NCBI GenBank assembly: GCA_025435555.1
Contig: JAIWWG010000083.1
Span: 80,117-144,116 of the forward strand
DNA from: Chytriomyces cf. hyalinus JEL632
Taxonomy: Eukaryota > Chytridiomycota > Chytridiomycetes > Chytridiales > Chytriomycetaceae
Length of the DNA: 64,000 nt
Reading direction: 5' to 3'
The number at the start of each line of letters is the position of its first letter. Position 1 is the stretch's first letter. The notes beneath the pieces are model-generated. The model saw nothing but the letters and a program-made list of their open reading frames with translations. It had not been told where the DNA came from and did no database searches. The position numbers and the translations under genes were made by a program. Of the stretch, positions 1 to 12,000 are shown in pieces.

Positions 1-193
1 CTCCAGTTGCTGCTCCCTCTTCTCGCAGCCCGACTCTTGACGTACTTCTACCAGCCGACTAAACTAAAACAAAACTAATTCAAATAAAACAACGACCTGT
101 ACATTCTATTTCATGAGCCCAGACTTTGTCCCAATTTTGTGTTTATTTCAAACCTTCAGTCGCACACTTGATCAATTCTGAACTGCTACACAC

Positions 194-2541
194 TCACAGC
201 TCAGCTGCAGCAGCAACAGCAGCTTTCTCCGCCGCAGCAGCTGCCAACTTTGCATCCCGAATCTTTTCCTTGTACCCTTCAGGGTCACCCTCATACTTGG
301 CCTTGTTACGGTACACACGCGTCATGTTGGGATCAAATCCTTTCCGGTTGTCTCCAAACACCGCCCATTCCGGTGTTGGCGCCAAGTAATCCATTGATGT
401 AAAGTGTGCCCCCGATCGCACGAGAGAGTGGAACTTGGGGTAGTCGATCCATGTGTGCCAAGTTCCATTGATTTTAAACTTTTTGTGTGAAATGAGGAGC
501 GAGCAAGTGTGAGCTGCAACAGGGAGAGGTTTCAAGTTAGACAGAGTTTGAACCGACAAACACAAGAAGACAAAAACAGAAAAAGGGGGGGGGGGGGGGG
601 GGGGGGTCCTAATACCGTGTTCGCAAGAAATTTCATATTCATCACTGATTTCTTCAGCAAGCATCTTGACAAAGTCCACCACTTCTTCGTGGAATGGCAC
701 GTTCGCCATCGTGAGCGGGTTGTTGCCAGTGTACCCGCAGAATGTGACTCCCTTTACTTCCACAAAGTCCGGTTTTCCGCGGCGCACCAGGTTTGCATAG
801 TTTTTCAATTCATCCACGTTGAAACCTTTTACAAGAGTCAGGCGGAAAACTAAACAGGGATACTGGTTTAAGTAACCCACATTCATCCACAAAATAAAAT
901 GGAGTAAAATCCTCACCTGTGCGCTGCTCCTTCTTTGCAATTTCATCCAAGCATGCATTGTACCGCTCCCAAAAGTCAGAAAACAGAGGCCTGTCGATTT
1001 TCTTTAAGCTTTCTTTTGTTCCGGCATCCACACTAATGTACAGCTGGGTAATGGGTTTCAGCGTACGAATCAGCTCGGGAAACTGCGCATTCGTGACCAA
1101 GAAGGACGAAATGCTCTTTTCATGCAGCAGATCCACAAATTCGTTGATGTAAGGGTACATGATGGGTTCTCCCACAAGAGACAATGCACAATGCGCCACG
1201 TCCATGCCTTCCTGGAACCGCTCAGGTGTTACACCGGGTACACCCCTCATTTGCTTAATCATGGCACGATGCTTCTCAAGCGCTCCCTCAACAATGTCTT
1301 TTGGTAAGTCTGCTTTCCAGCGCCATTCGACACCGACCGGGTTGGTTTGGTGACGCCAGCAAAAGGTGCACTTGTTTGCGCAAGCCAGCGAGGGAGTCGT
1401 TTCCATGCATCTGTGCGACTCGATTCCATAAAATGTGTGCTTGTAGCATCCGCCGTTATTCCGCATCTGACTTTTTGTCCACCGGCACAACTTTACTCCA
1501 CTGTGTGAGCCAATCAATTTGTACCCTTGCTTCTCCAAGTTTTTGCGCAAATTGGGCGTAATCATTTCACGAGTGTGGTTTCCAGCGCCGGCAGAAGCAG
1601 CACCCTTTTTCCGGATAACAAGATTACCATCCTCCGCTGCTGCTGCTGCGGCATCTTCTTCTTTTGCCTTGCGCGCCGCCTTCAACCCTGCCGACGCAAA
1701 TGCACCCAAATCCTCCAAATCCATCACTTCACCGCCGGCATCACTTCCGTCTCCAATGACTCCGTCAAACCCGTCTTCCGCTTCCTCATCGCTCGTAACG
1801 TATTCTTCGTCCAATACTTCGAATTCGTCCACGACAGCAGCGGCGGATTCTTCGGTGGAGGAGCCATCGGCCGTGTATCCCATCCCGTTTTGCATGGCCA
1901 ACAGGCTCTTGATGCATGCGCTGGTCCAGTCGGCAAGCGCCGCGTCGAGGTCGGATGGGCCGTTCGAAACTCCTACGTCGGCAAAGACGCTTTTGGCGAT
2001 ATGGACGCCGGCCATTTCGGAAACATATGTGTCCACGTTACGGGGAAAGAGACACCAGTTTTCGCCGTACCTAATTTTTTTTTATGGTTTTGGTTGAGGT
2101 GGATTGAGAGGGAAAAGGGGGTCTTACGCAGAGTCGCCCACGCCCAAGACGGAGAATCGAAGCTTGCTCAAAGAGTCTTTCGACACACGAAAGTCGAATC
2201 GGGCATCTTCGAGCCAGCTGCAGAATGCATTCGCAAAACAAAAAAAAAGCAGGTTCATCAGTCTGTTGCGCCACATCAGTTTGGAATGCAAGACAAAAAC
2301 CACACCTTCCAAACCAAGCCGCATCGTCCGCAGGTCCGCCGTCAATGTACGTTGTCAGGACAAACAGAACGGGGTCGTTGGGTGACCGCTTTGGCAGCGA
2401 ATCAATGTTGAATTCTTTGATATGGACGACTTCCACCGCCGCATCGGTTCCGATGAGACGCTTGGCAATGTCCCCGGCAGCCTTCTCGGCAATGGTTTCA
2501 GTTGTTCCTTCCTGCGTTGAAAACAGGACCGTTACTTTCAT
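194..2541 (-). CDS. TYW1: tRNA 4-demethylwyosine synthase (TYW1), radical SAM flavoprotein
   Basis: Catalyses the radical-SAM step of wybutosine synthesis, condensing N1-methylguanosine-37 of tRNA-Phe with pyruvate. Five exons fit one frame of 678 codons: 2541-2306, 2217-2128, 2070-917, 849-616 and 513-194, all with GT-AG borders. Exons 1-2 encode a flavodoxin domain (start MKVTVLFSTQEGTTETIA; later SVLGVGDSAYGENW). Exon 3 carries an acidic linker, then GYKLIGSHSGVKLCRWTK and the cluster motif CANKCTFCWRH (CxxxCxxC). Exons 3-5 continue with the TYW1 signatures MIKQMRGVPGV, QRTVFRLTLVKGFN, EVKGVTFCG and MDYLAPTPEWAVFG. The protein ends in an alanine-rich tail. It starts directly at the flavodoxin domain, without the membrane anchor of yeast Tyw1; an unseen upstream exon is possible. 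The intron at 615-514 holds a run of 22 G. Identity is certain; only the N-terminus is open. Confidence 0.96.
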
Positions 2542-3748
2542 TCTGCGATTGCCCGTTGAAGGATGATTTTTTTTTTTCAGCAGCAAAATGAAAAGTTCCA
2601 TTTCGGGCAATCTCACCGGGGTGCACGTACCTGACTTGCCCCTTGGTAATCCAATGTATTGTACTGGGCACGCTGTCACAGGCATCATCATGGCAGTTTT
2701 TAAAGCCCTCGTTTCATTTCCCAAACAATAAAAGCACGTTTATCAAGGGCACGAGGTGGTTTGGGGTGCTGCGCTTGAAACAGATTTCCTTTTCTCCGCC
2801 GCTGCTTGGATTTTCCCATGGTCGATCCTCAATGCACTCGAACAGATGTCAGTTGCAATCTCTCTCAGATCCAGCAGATATCCACCTTGGTAACCAACAT
2901 CCACATATCGTTCAAATGAGACAACATCGAAATGGTAAAGCAGGCGCAAAAACAAGTCTGGTTATGAGTCTGGTGGAAAAGACGCTTCCACGCACAAAGC
3001 GACACGGTCCACGCTGGTTTAACGGCGCGATGCGCGCGTCATACATGTCCTTCAAAAGGAGCACGGCAGCGGCCTCTTGGCTTGGCTTCGCTGATGGTCT
3101 GAGAAAAGGGAAAAGTTCATCGGCAGGCAGGATGATGGGGGCGGAACGCGAAGGAAGCACAGAGCTATCCTCAAGCCTGTCAGTTGGAAACCTTCGGATG
3201 AGATATACGCTACTGTTGACATTGCTGAAGGCTAGGTTGAGGCGGTTCTCGCCATCGGTTCGGCGGTGCTGATTACCAGTTGTTAAACAGATATTTTTGT
3301 CGAACAAAAAGTATAAAAGGACGCCGAGTTGTGTTTTTCTATCGTGAAGTTTGATGTTCCCAAAGATAGAGGAACACGGCGCTGCCGTCCACAGTCGTTG
3401 CCAACTCCTTCCCTTTCGAGGTTGACTCGTTCTGACAAGTCTCCTTCTTGTCTCAACCGATCTCGGACGTCCTTGTACAACTTCATGTGATTGCGAAAGG
3501 AGAGAAAATGCGTATATTTATAGTTCTTTGCTTCATCTGAACTGGGTACCAACTGGACGCGACTGGAGGCACCACTGCTGTTTCTAATTTCATGTCTGCG
3601 GCTGAGGCCACAGAATCTGGCTGTCTTTCGTTTTACATATGCCTAGTAAGGCTGTTTGCCTATTTGTTGATTGACGTTGTTTTCAGTTTACTGTGGCTAA
3701 GCGATATATTTACGGTGAATTTAAAATAAAGACTTTACGCAAAAAAGA
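2542..3748. other. Divergent intergenic region without a recognised gene
   Basis: This 1.2-kb stretch separates the starts of TYW1 and the TM9SF gene. On the minus strand there is a TATAAATA-like sequence near 3520, and several open stretches lie downstream (about 3480-3290, 3300-2912 and 2955-2743). They do not join into one convincing frame, most lack ATG, and no known family is recognised. A very small minus-strand ATG frame near 2818 encodes a basic peptide beginning MGKSKQRRRKG. The interval probably holds both promoters. A small fast-evolving gene on the minus strand cannot be excluded. Confidence 0.35.
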
Positions 3749-6435
3749 ATGCTGGTGGTGGCAGTTGCTTGCGTCCTTGCGGCGACAGTCCAAGCGTTCT
3801 ATCTGCCCGGAATGGCACCCAAAAACTACAAGAAGGGCCAAGCAGTCGAGTTGCTCGTCAATGCGCTGTCATCGCAGGACACGGTAAACATACTCGTTTA
3901 AATGAGGAGACCCCACCTCCCTTTAACACTGCCAACAGGTTCTTCCATACGACTTCTATTACGATCAATTGCATTATTGCGAGCCGGAAGGCGGGAAGAA
4001 GGCCCAGTCAGAGAACTTGGGATCTATGCTGTTTGGCGACCGTTTTTACGACTCTCGATTCGACGTTGGGCGCTTTTCTTTCGCTGCTTCAGACATCATC
4101 TTAACACTCCCACCCGTATGTGCTCTGTTGACAGGTGAAGATGCTGACGAACGAAAAATGTAAAGTGCTTTGCAAGGACCCCATTGTCATGCCGGCGAAA
4201 GATGCGGTGTTTGTGAATGATTTGGTCAAGGAGAAGTACGCGCTGAACTGGTGCGTAATGATGGACTTCTTTGAGAGGAAAATCAGCCGGGCTCAGTTGA
4301 TTTTGTTTTAAGGGTGATTGACCAACTGCCTATCGCGAAAGTCACGACCGACAAAAAAACTGGGAAGGAATATTACAATCTTGGTTTCGATTTGGGCTAT
4401 TACAGCATGGTGCGTTTCTGATTTCTTTAGAAAAAGTTCCCCTTGGAGCGTGCGATGCTGATGCTCTGTGTATTTTTTATCAGGAAAAGAAGAAGGCGTA
4501 CCTCAACAACTTCTACGATATTCACATTGAGTACAACAGTATCGGCGATGGAAACTATCGCGTTGTCGGTGCTTTCGTATATCCGCACAGTATCGAAGAC
4601 GCCAAAGATTGCGTTTTCAATCCCGATGTTGCCCCATTGGAACTATCAGAGAAGCAGGAGACAAAGTTTGTGTACGCGTACAGCGTCACCTGGAAGGTTT
4701 ATATCAAATTATATTTGTTTTCCTTTTCATGTATTAAATCAGTGAATTTCAGGAATCGAAAACACTTTGGAGGTTGGACATTGAACTGTCACTTTCATCA
4801 TGAAAAACGCGGAAAGTCTTTTTAACATTTTGCGAATTCTCCCATCAGTGTGCGCTGGGAAAAGTACTTGACGCTCACGGCCTCATCCGAGCCAAGGATC
4901 CATTGGTTCTCTCTCATCAACTCTGTCGTGATTGTCTTGTTTTTGTCCGGAATGGTTGGAATGATTCTTATCCGGGCGCTGCATAAGGATATTATGCGAT
5001 ACAACCAGATGGACTCGCAAGTAAAAGCAACCCTATCATTTGTTTATTTTGACGAATGTGGGCTTACGGAAGCACCTTTTTTTCAATAGGAAGACCCGCA
5101 AGAAGATTTTGGATGGAAGCTTGTCCATGGAGACGTGTTCCGTACCCCTATTCATGGCATCTTTTTGTCTGTGCTTGTCGGAAGTGGAGCTCAAACTTTT
5201 GTCATGACCTGCATGACCTTGAGTTCGTTTTGTTTCCGTTTCTATGGAAAGGAATAGTTGCTTAAGCTTTTCTTCCAATAGTGTTTGCAATCATGGGATT
5301 TCTGTCCCCATCCAGCCGCGGATCGCTCTCAACGATTATGATTGTCTTCTATGTCCTATTTGGATCTATTGCTGGATATGTGTCGGCGCGTATCTACAAA
5401 ATGTTTGGTGGGCAATCATGGAAGAAGAATGTGATGCTGAGCGCGTTCATGTTTCCTGGGTAAGTTTGCTTACTGAAGTATTGAGGCGTGCTGATCTCGT
5501 GTGTCATTTTGCAGAATCATCTTTTTGATTTTCATCATCCTCAACTTCTTTTTGGTTGGAGCAAAGTCTTCGGGAGCAGTTCCATTTCTCACGATCCTCA
5601 TGCTGTTTTCCCTGTGGATTCTCATTTCCGCGCCTCTTTGCTTTGTCGGGGCTTACTTTGGATTTAAAGCGCCTGTAAGTTTGAAGTAGCTTCATCTCTT
5701 TTCCCTCGAACTAACCTTCCTGAACTTTATCTTCTCTGCTCTGATTCAGAAAATTGAATATCCAGTTCGCGTAAACCAGATCCCTCGCCAAATCCCTGAA
5801 CAGCTGTTTTACCTCAAACCCCTTGTGGTTGTTCTTATGGGAGGAATTCTACCCTTCGGAGCCATCTTTATCGAGCTCTACTTTATCATGAATAGCATTT
5901 GGTTCCACAAAGTGTACTACGTGTTTGGATTCCTGTTTCTGGTGTTTTTGATTTTGATCATCACTTGCTCGGAGGTGGCGGTGTTGTTGTGTTACTTTCA
6001 TCTGTGTGCTGAGGTGATTGCTTTGTTTTATTTCTTGCTGGAAAATACTCATACTTTGAATGTTTAGGACTACCACTGGTAAACTTAAATCCTGACCGCA
6101 TGCCTTGCACGAATCCATTTGTTGACGCTTTTTTTAAACAGGTGGTGGAAATCCTTCTTCACAAGTGGCGCGTCTGCCTTTTACTTTTACGTGTACGGCA
6201 TTGTGTATTACTTTACAAAGTTAAAGTATGAGCAGTTTACATCCTCTGTCCTGTACTTTGGATGGACCGCCGTCATGGCGTTTGGTCTGTTCTCTCTTAC
6301 GGTAGTCTTTTTTCAGTGGTTTTTTTTTGACGCGTATTTTCTGAACCGTTTTACTTCATTTTTCAGGGAACAATTGGATTTGTTGCATGTTTCCTGTTTG
6401 TGCACAGGATTTACGGATCCATTAAGGTCGATTGA
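3749..6435 (+). CDS. Transmembrane 9 superfamily protein (EMP70/TM9SF2/4 type)
   Basis: Multi-pass endosome/Golgi nonaspanin involved in sorting of transmembrane cargo. The start MLVVAVACVLAATVQA is a signal peptide, followed by the luminal family sequence FYLPGMAPKNYKKGQ, PYDFYYDQLHYC and YNLGFDLGYY. The second half has nine or so hydrophobic segments with family motifs such as HGDVFRTP, GSGAQTFVMTCMTL, GFLSPSSRGSL, YVSARIYKMFGG, NQIPRQIPEQ and GGILPFGAIFIELYFI. The protein ends in KVD, fitting the K-x-D/E motif that EMP70 proteins use for COPI-dependent Golgi retention. There are about ten short introns; the one after MTCMTL uses a weak GTTCGT donor, inferred from the frame. Its 3' end faces PRP31, 355 bp away. 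Assignment to one TM9SF paralogue is not possible from this view. Confidence 0.95.
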
Positions 6436-6790
6436 GCGTTTCTTTTGTGTTTATGTGTGTGCACTGTTCGGCACTTTTTTTTTTTTTCTGTCTTGTGGAT
6501 TGAAAAGGGCGTCGCGAATTGGGTTCGATGTGAGGTGGAAAGTTACAAGCAAATGGACGCAGAAAACTCTTTGTTTTATTCATATATTCTTGATGCGTTT
6601 TTGTTGAAAACTGCAAGAGTATCGCGGGTTCAAAGACGAGAAAAGTCCAACTGGTGGGGCGCTGAGCGAGTCAAGAAACATAAAGTCCTGGAGGAAAGAT
6701 GCAAAAAGCAAGTTTATATATAGGGCCCAGTCAAACCCACAGACCACCATCAAGGGTGATGTCCAACAAAAAAAAAAAAGGCCAACAGTA
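6436..6790. other. Convergent 3' intergenic region
   Basis: Lies between the stop codons of the TM9SF gene and PRP31. It contains T-rich and A-rich stretches expected of 3' untranslated regions and a TATATA-like sequence near 6716. No coding or RNA gene is seen. Confidence 0.5.
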
Positions 6791-8758
6791 TTATTTTGAA
6801 ACTGGCCGCTTGAAGCCGCCAAAATATTTATCGTCTGTAGCGGCAGCTTTGCGTTGGGCAGCGGCTTCAGGGTTCTCAAGTTCGATTCCTTGGACTGGAG
6901 TGAATGCGAGGGAGGAGGAGAGTCCAGAGGTGGCCGTTCCGCTGGATCCTGAAAGCATTCGATGATGTTTTTTGGCCACACCCACTGTAATTGTTTGAAA
7001 TAAAGGTGAGCAAAACGTGGACAAGTTGAGTTGAAGCGACAGTCGAAAAAATCAACGACAAACGTACATTTTTGCTTCGGATTCGGTGCAGCCATGCGTA
7101 CTTTGCCTGTCTGTCCACCCAGCAGTCCGAGTCCCCTGACAGTATCACCCACAATCACTTCCTCTTCTGCCTCGCCAAACTTCATGCGATTTTGAGCTTT
7201 CCAAGCTTCTGTCACGGCCATTTTTTCCTTTTGCCGGCGCAATCGTTTTCCACCTCGCCGTTTCTTGGGGCCATCGTTTGGAATGGGGAGCGCTTTAATG
7301 CCACGGCCTGGAGGGGGTTCTTGGGCTTTTTCGAGCTTTTTGGCAATTTCGTCGCGCCAGATTCGACCGGCGTTTCCGTCCAAAGTTTCGCGGGCACGAT
7401 CAATTCTGGCTGCGAGGCAGCATCTTTGTGTGAGTGGCAAAAGGAAAAGGAAAATAAAATTGTGAATAATCCCAACAAGATGATGGAAAAGTCAGAAACA
7501 CTCACTTGGCTGAAATCATACGTGCCGCCTTATTTCGATACTCCTTCGATACATTCTGTACCATTTCGCTGTAGTAAATAAACCCTGCGTGCTTATGTTG
7601 TCCTTTCGCAAATAGACCCGTTCCAGTGTCGCCCCCTTTCCCAACCTTTCCCATCACCAACAAATTGCATGCAGGGATTTTACTTAAAGCGGTGAGTCCA
7701 CCTGCGGCACCCATAATTTTGGCTGCAGTCGTGCTGCCAAGGATGGCCGTCAAGTTGGGTGCAAGGAAAGTCATGCGCGATTCAACGTAATTGAGAAGGG
7801 TTATTTTTGTTTGTTCGAGAGATAACGCGGCTTCGCAGGCTTCCAGAACAGCGTCGAGTGATTTGTCTGAAAGGGGTTTTCCTGAAGTCGTTGTTGCTGC
7901 GACCTGTGGGAGATTGGAAGAGAATGAAGCTTTAGAGGTTGCTGAACTTCCGCTTGAATAAGGTATCCGTACTGTAATAATCATGACGAGACCGGGAGGT
8001 AGGAGCGACTTGAGATCGAGCTTCATGAGGTCCTGAAGGAGCGGTGCACGTGAGAAACGGTCCAAATATCAAACCATGAATTCGCAATTTACCATTTCAT
8101 TTCCAATTGCTTTTACGGCTCGAGCATAGTCGAGAGCATTTGGGACCAAGGTTTCCAGTTCTGGAAAGCGAGCAGCGTACTTGTCTTTGATGAACTGCGC
8201 GAGCGAAAAATAAAAACTGATTGTTTAAAAACGAGAGCTGTGGCAGCAAACGAGAAAGGCATCACCTTGTGCACAAGCAAAATGTCCGAGTCGACATCAA
8301 ACATGAGGTTGTTTGCGTTGACGAGCAATGCGTACTCTGGGTCATCCTCGACAGGCCCGGTGTTGTCGGCGGGGACACGGACCCGTGCCTCTTGCATGAA
8401 CCCATTGACTTTCTGTGAAGTAAGGCAAGATGGAGTAGAAGCGAAGAACGAAGGAATCAGAATTGATGAGTCATCAGCCGCAAGCAACCAGACAAGCAAT
8501 ACGTACCGCCGTGACATCAGCCAGTCGCTGAGACCGCAGTAGCTTTGCAATGGCATGCACTGAAGTAACGGCGGTCAGGTCCAAGTCCATGCCCTTGTCC
8601 TCGTTGTCCGAGTCGCTGTTGTCCGAGTCGCTGTCGTCACTGCCTTCATCCATCTTCATCGCGTCTGTAATTGCATGCGCTTCGAGAGTAGTCTGCGTGT
8701 CAGTGTGCTGCTGGTGCTCTTCGTCAGACAGGTCGTCAAGGTCATGCAACAAGTCCAT
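6791..8758 (-). CDS. PRP31: U4/U6 small nuclear ribonucleoprotein Prp31
   Basis: Spliceosomal protein that binds the 15.5K-bound U4 snRNA and holds the U4/U6-U5 tri-snRNP together. The start MDLLHDLDDLSDEE is followed by an acidic DSDSDNSDSD segment. Then come the NOSIC-type region (NGFMQEARVRVPADNTGPVE is an inserted family-like stretch; DPEYALLVNANNL, FPELETLVPNALDYARAVKAIGNEM) and the Nop domain (YVESRMTFLAPNLTAILG, AAKIMGAAGGLTALSKIPACN, GFIYYSEMVQ). The C-terminal Prp31 domain shows KKRRGGKRLRRQKEK, QNRMKFGEAEEEV, SSLAFTPVQGIELENP and KYFGGFKRPVSK. At least six short introns split the gene. It is head-to-head with SEC16, the two start codons being 274 bp apart. Confidence 0.96.
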
Positions 8759-9032
8759 CTGTGTATGTTCAAAGTGAAAGTAAATAAAAAACGTGAAGTA
8801 AATACGTGGAACAGATTTGCACCCAAGAAAAGTGAAGGTGCAAATCTCGTCTGAATCCCCATATCCGAGCCGCCTGAACAGAGCAAGAACCAGCGAACAC
8901 ACAGCAACACGCACGACCTTCAGCACCCTCCTACGCATCGTCACTGCACGCACACTCACGCACACTCACGCACACTTTCCACACTCGGCCCTGTCTCACA
9001 CACGATCCACAACCAATTAAACTAACACCAAC

Positions 9033-12000
9033 ATGAGCGACAACGACAACTTCTTCAACTCCTTCTCAAGCGCCGCTAAAATCAACACGGACGCAGTCCC
9101 AGCCTCAGCTGGCCTCACCTCCCCGCAGCAGCCTCGTGCACCGCTCTCAGCAGCCGGTCGCCCAAAGAACCCTTTTGCTGCTGCCCGCTCCGCCCGTGCC
9201 TCACGTGTCTCGGCGTCAAATGCCAACTCGGTTGATGCCGCTGCGTCGCTGTTTGCCAACCCTGTTCGCAGCAATATTCCACCAAAGAGTAATATAAATC
9301 CAACGAGCGCAACCACCCCTGCAAACTTCTTCGACTCGTTTGGTCTGTCTAACGCTCAGTCGCCAGCTGCGGCAAATGATCCAACCAGTCCTGCGAAAGA
9401 GCGGCTCGTTTCTCCTGCTGCAAAACCAAACATCCTCAATGCAATGGGTCTTGGCAACTTTGACGCCCTGGCGATGAAGCCTCCTCCTCTGTCTGCCACT
9501 GCAAAGGTGCAATCAGCGTCAAACCCGGTTGTTCGCACTGCAACTCCCGCTGCGGCCGTCTCCCCAGCTGTTGTTCCTCAGCAACACCCAAAACAAGACC
9601 CAGCCGCCTCTACTTCTGGCATAACTCAAATTAAACCCGCTGCCTCATCACACGTGGCACCCATGAAGCCATTTGGCTCGTCGGTAGCTCCTTCCGTTGT
9701 TGCAACTTCAACGTCGAGTGTTCAATCTGGCGCAAACATTCTTTCGCCCCAAATGTCCAGCTCTGTGCATTCTTCTGCTCTGGCTAAATCTCCTGCCCTA
9801 TCCTCGGCGCAAGCGCAGCTGCAGCAGCAAGTAGACACGGCCATTCCACCGCGAGCCGCGGCAGCGCCGATCACGACCGGGCATCAAACTGTGCCGCAAC
9901 AGATGGCGCCTTACCAGCGAGGTACTCACTTTCGTTTGCACATTGTCAACCAGTATTTTTGTTGAACCCATTTTGAACAAAATCACTGTTTAACCACACC
10001 AGGCATGACAAGCCCTGCTCTGATACCAGCTGAAGAGCCACATCTGCACTCGGACACGCACTTTCAACCGCATTTAGTGGACTCTGCGCATGTGGCTCTC
10101 GACCACCAGCAACAACAGCACACAAACACGTCAAACCCGTTTGCTTTTGCGGGCGCACCAGGCGCCTTCGACAGCATCAATTCGGCATTCGGTGGTGGAG
10201 ATCTTGAACACGATGCCGAGTTCAGCTTTGTTCAGTCCCAAAGCGCTGCCATATCCTCGTTCGAAATGATTGCAGATGCGCCTGTCGAGGTTTCACCTTC
10301 CTCCAACGTGGCAGCAGTCCCGGCAGTGCCAGATATTTCTGTGTACGCTGGTGTTCCTACTTCCGCGGCATTTGGGGCTGGAGATTTCGAAGATGTGGAC
10401 ACGGCCCATATCTCAGGTCAAGAACATGGTCTGTTCCAGCAACCACCATCAAACGACTTTGGACGCACAGAAACCGTTCGTGCCGAACCATCTGCTGATT
10501 TGATCCATGGCGCTCATGCAAACGATGCGCACGGTCAAGCTGAATCCGAATTAGATGACTTGGTATTTGGAAGTGCGGAGTTGTTGGGGCAAGCCGAAAT
10601 TGGCAACTCAAAAGCGCTGGAGCATTCTCCACTGCATGTCGAGTCTGCTACTGTGCACGATTTCGCGGGCGACGTAAATGGGCAGTTGGACCGGCAGCAA
10701 CCGCAATCGTTTGGTGAATATTCTGACAACAACCAGCGGCATCAAATGTATGATCAGTATGATCAGCAGCACTCTCTGGATCAGTATTCCACTGACAATC
10801 AGCAGGCATTCGATCAGTTTGGTGCAAACGAGCAGCAGCAGCAACAAGCGCCTGATGACATCCCTTTCAGTCAGTTTGGTTTCAATGAGCAGCAAATGCA
10901 ACCGGACCAGTTTTACAACGACCAGCTTCAGTCGGGCGAATCTGATGTGTACAATCAACAGGGTACCGATCAGTTCTCTTACAATGAACAACCCGCGAAC
11001 CAGCACACATACGGCGAGCAGCCAGTAGAGCAGCATTCGTATTATAATGAGCAGCAAGCAGAACCGTACGGGTACAGCAATGAGCAATTTGTGGACCAAA
11101 ACTCATACAATGAGAAGCCGGTAGACTACGCCAACGAGCAAAGTCATCCATACACTCAGCAGCAATTCTTACCCGCGAGTCACGAGTATAATTACGATGA
11201 AGCAGTTGGCAATGAGCAGCTGGCTGCGATGGATGGCGCGGCGCAGGAACAATCGTTTGTGAGTTACGACCAAAATGCAGGTTTCCCAGTCCTTCCAGCA
11301 CTCGACCAAGAACAACAGGCGCACCCGGCGGCGTATCCTCAAACTGAACCTGTAAATTCTCAGCCTTTTGGTTCCTTTCAATCCGAGAATGTCAGTCCTG
11401 GTCCGTTTGATGCGTCATTGGAACAAGAAACCACTGTCGGACAAGATGCCAATGATTTCAAAAATCCATTTGGTGGCGCTGGCGACAATCCTTTTAATTT
11501 ACCGCTTGCTCCTCAACAAGAACTGCCGCAGCAAGTCACAAGCGAAGCTCCTTACGAACCAGAAATTGCAAAGAACCATGATATCAAATCAGAAAGCGAT
11601 GCAGTTGCTGGAACTGCAAATATGGAGTCGGCTTCCTTTGGCCTCACTGCGTTGACAGATTCCAATGGGAATCCGTTTGGGCAAAGTACGCAGCCTGAGT
11701 ATCTTCCCTTGGAAGGAGACAATTTGCAGCAGCAAACTGGCGCGTTTCCTGAGCCTCAGCAGGTAGCAGATTATGTACCCAGCAGCGGAGAGTATGCGCA
11801 GTATCAGGATCAAAGTCAAGAAGAATTTGCGCTGCAACAGAACTATTATAACCAGCCGCAACAAGCAGGATCAGCTGATCATCAGGCGGAATATGTCCAA
11901 GAGAATTGTAGGGTCACTTTGTTTGTTTTTTCTGTGCATTGAGCTGATGGTTTTTTTCCCCAAAATCAACGCAGACTACGAGTACTATCAGCAGAATGGA

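Noticed and set aside
2700-2818. Small basic minus-strand frame starting MGKSKQRRRKG, reminiscent of ribosome-assembly protein starts
   Set aside because: Only 39 codons, no conserved continuation and no further exon found.
2912-3307. Minus-strand frame of 131 codons upstream of TYW1
   Set aside because: No ATG start, no clear splicing to neighbouring frames and no family match.
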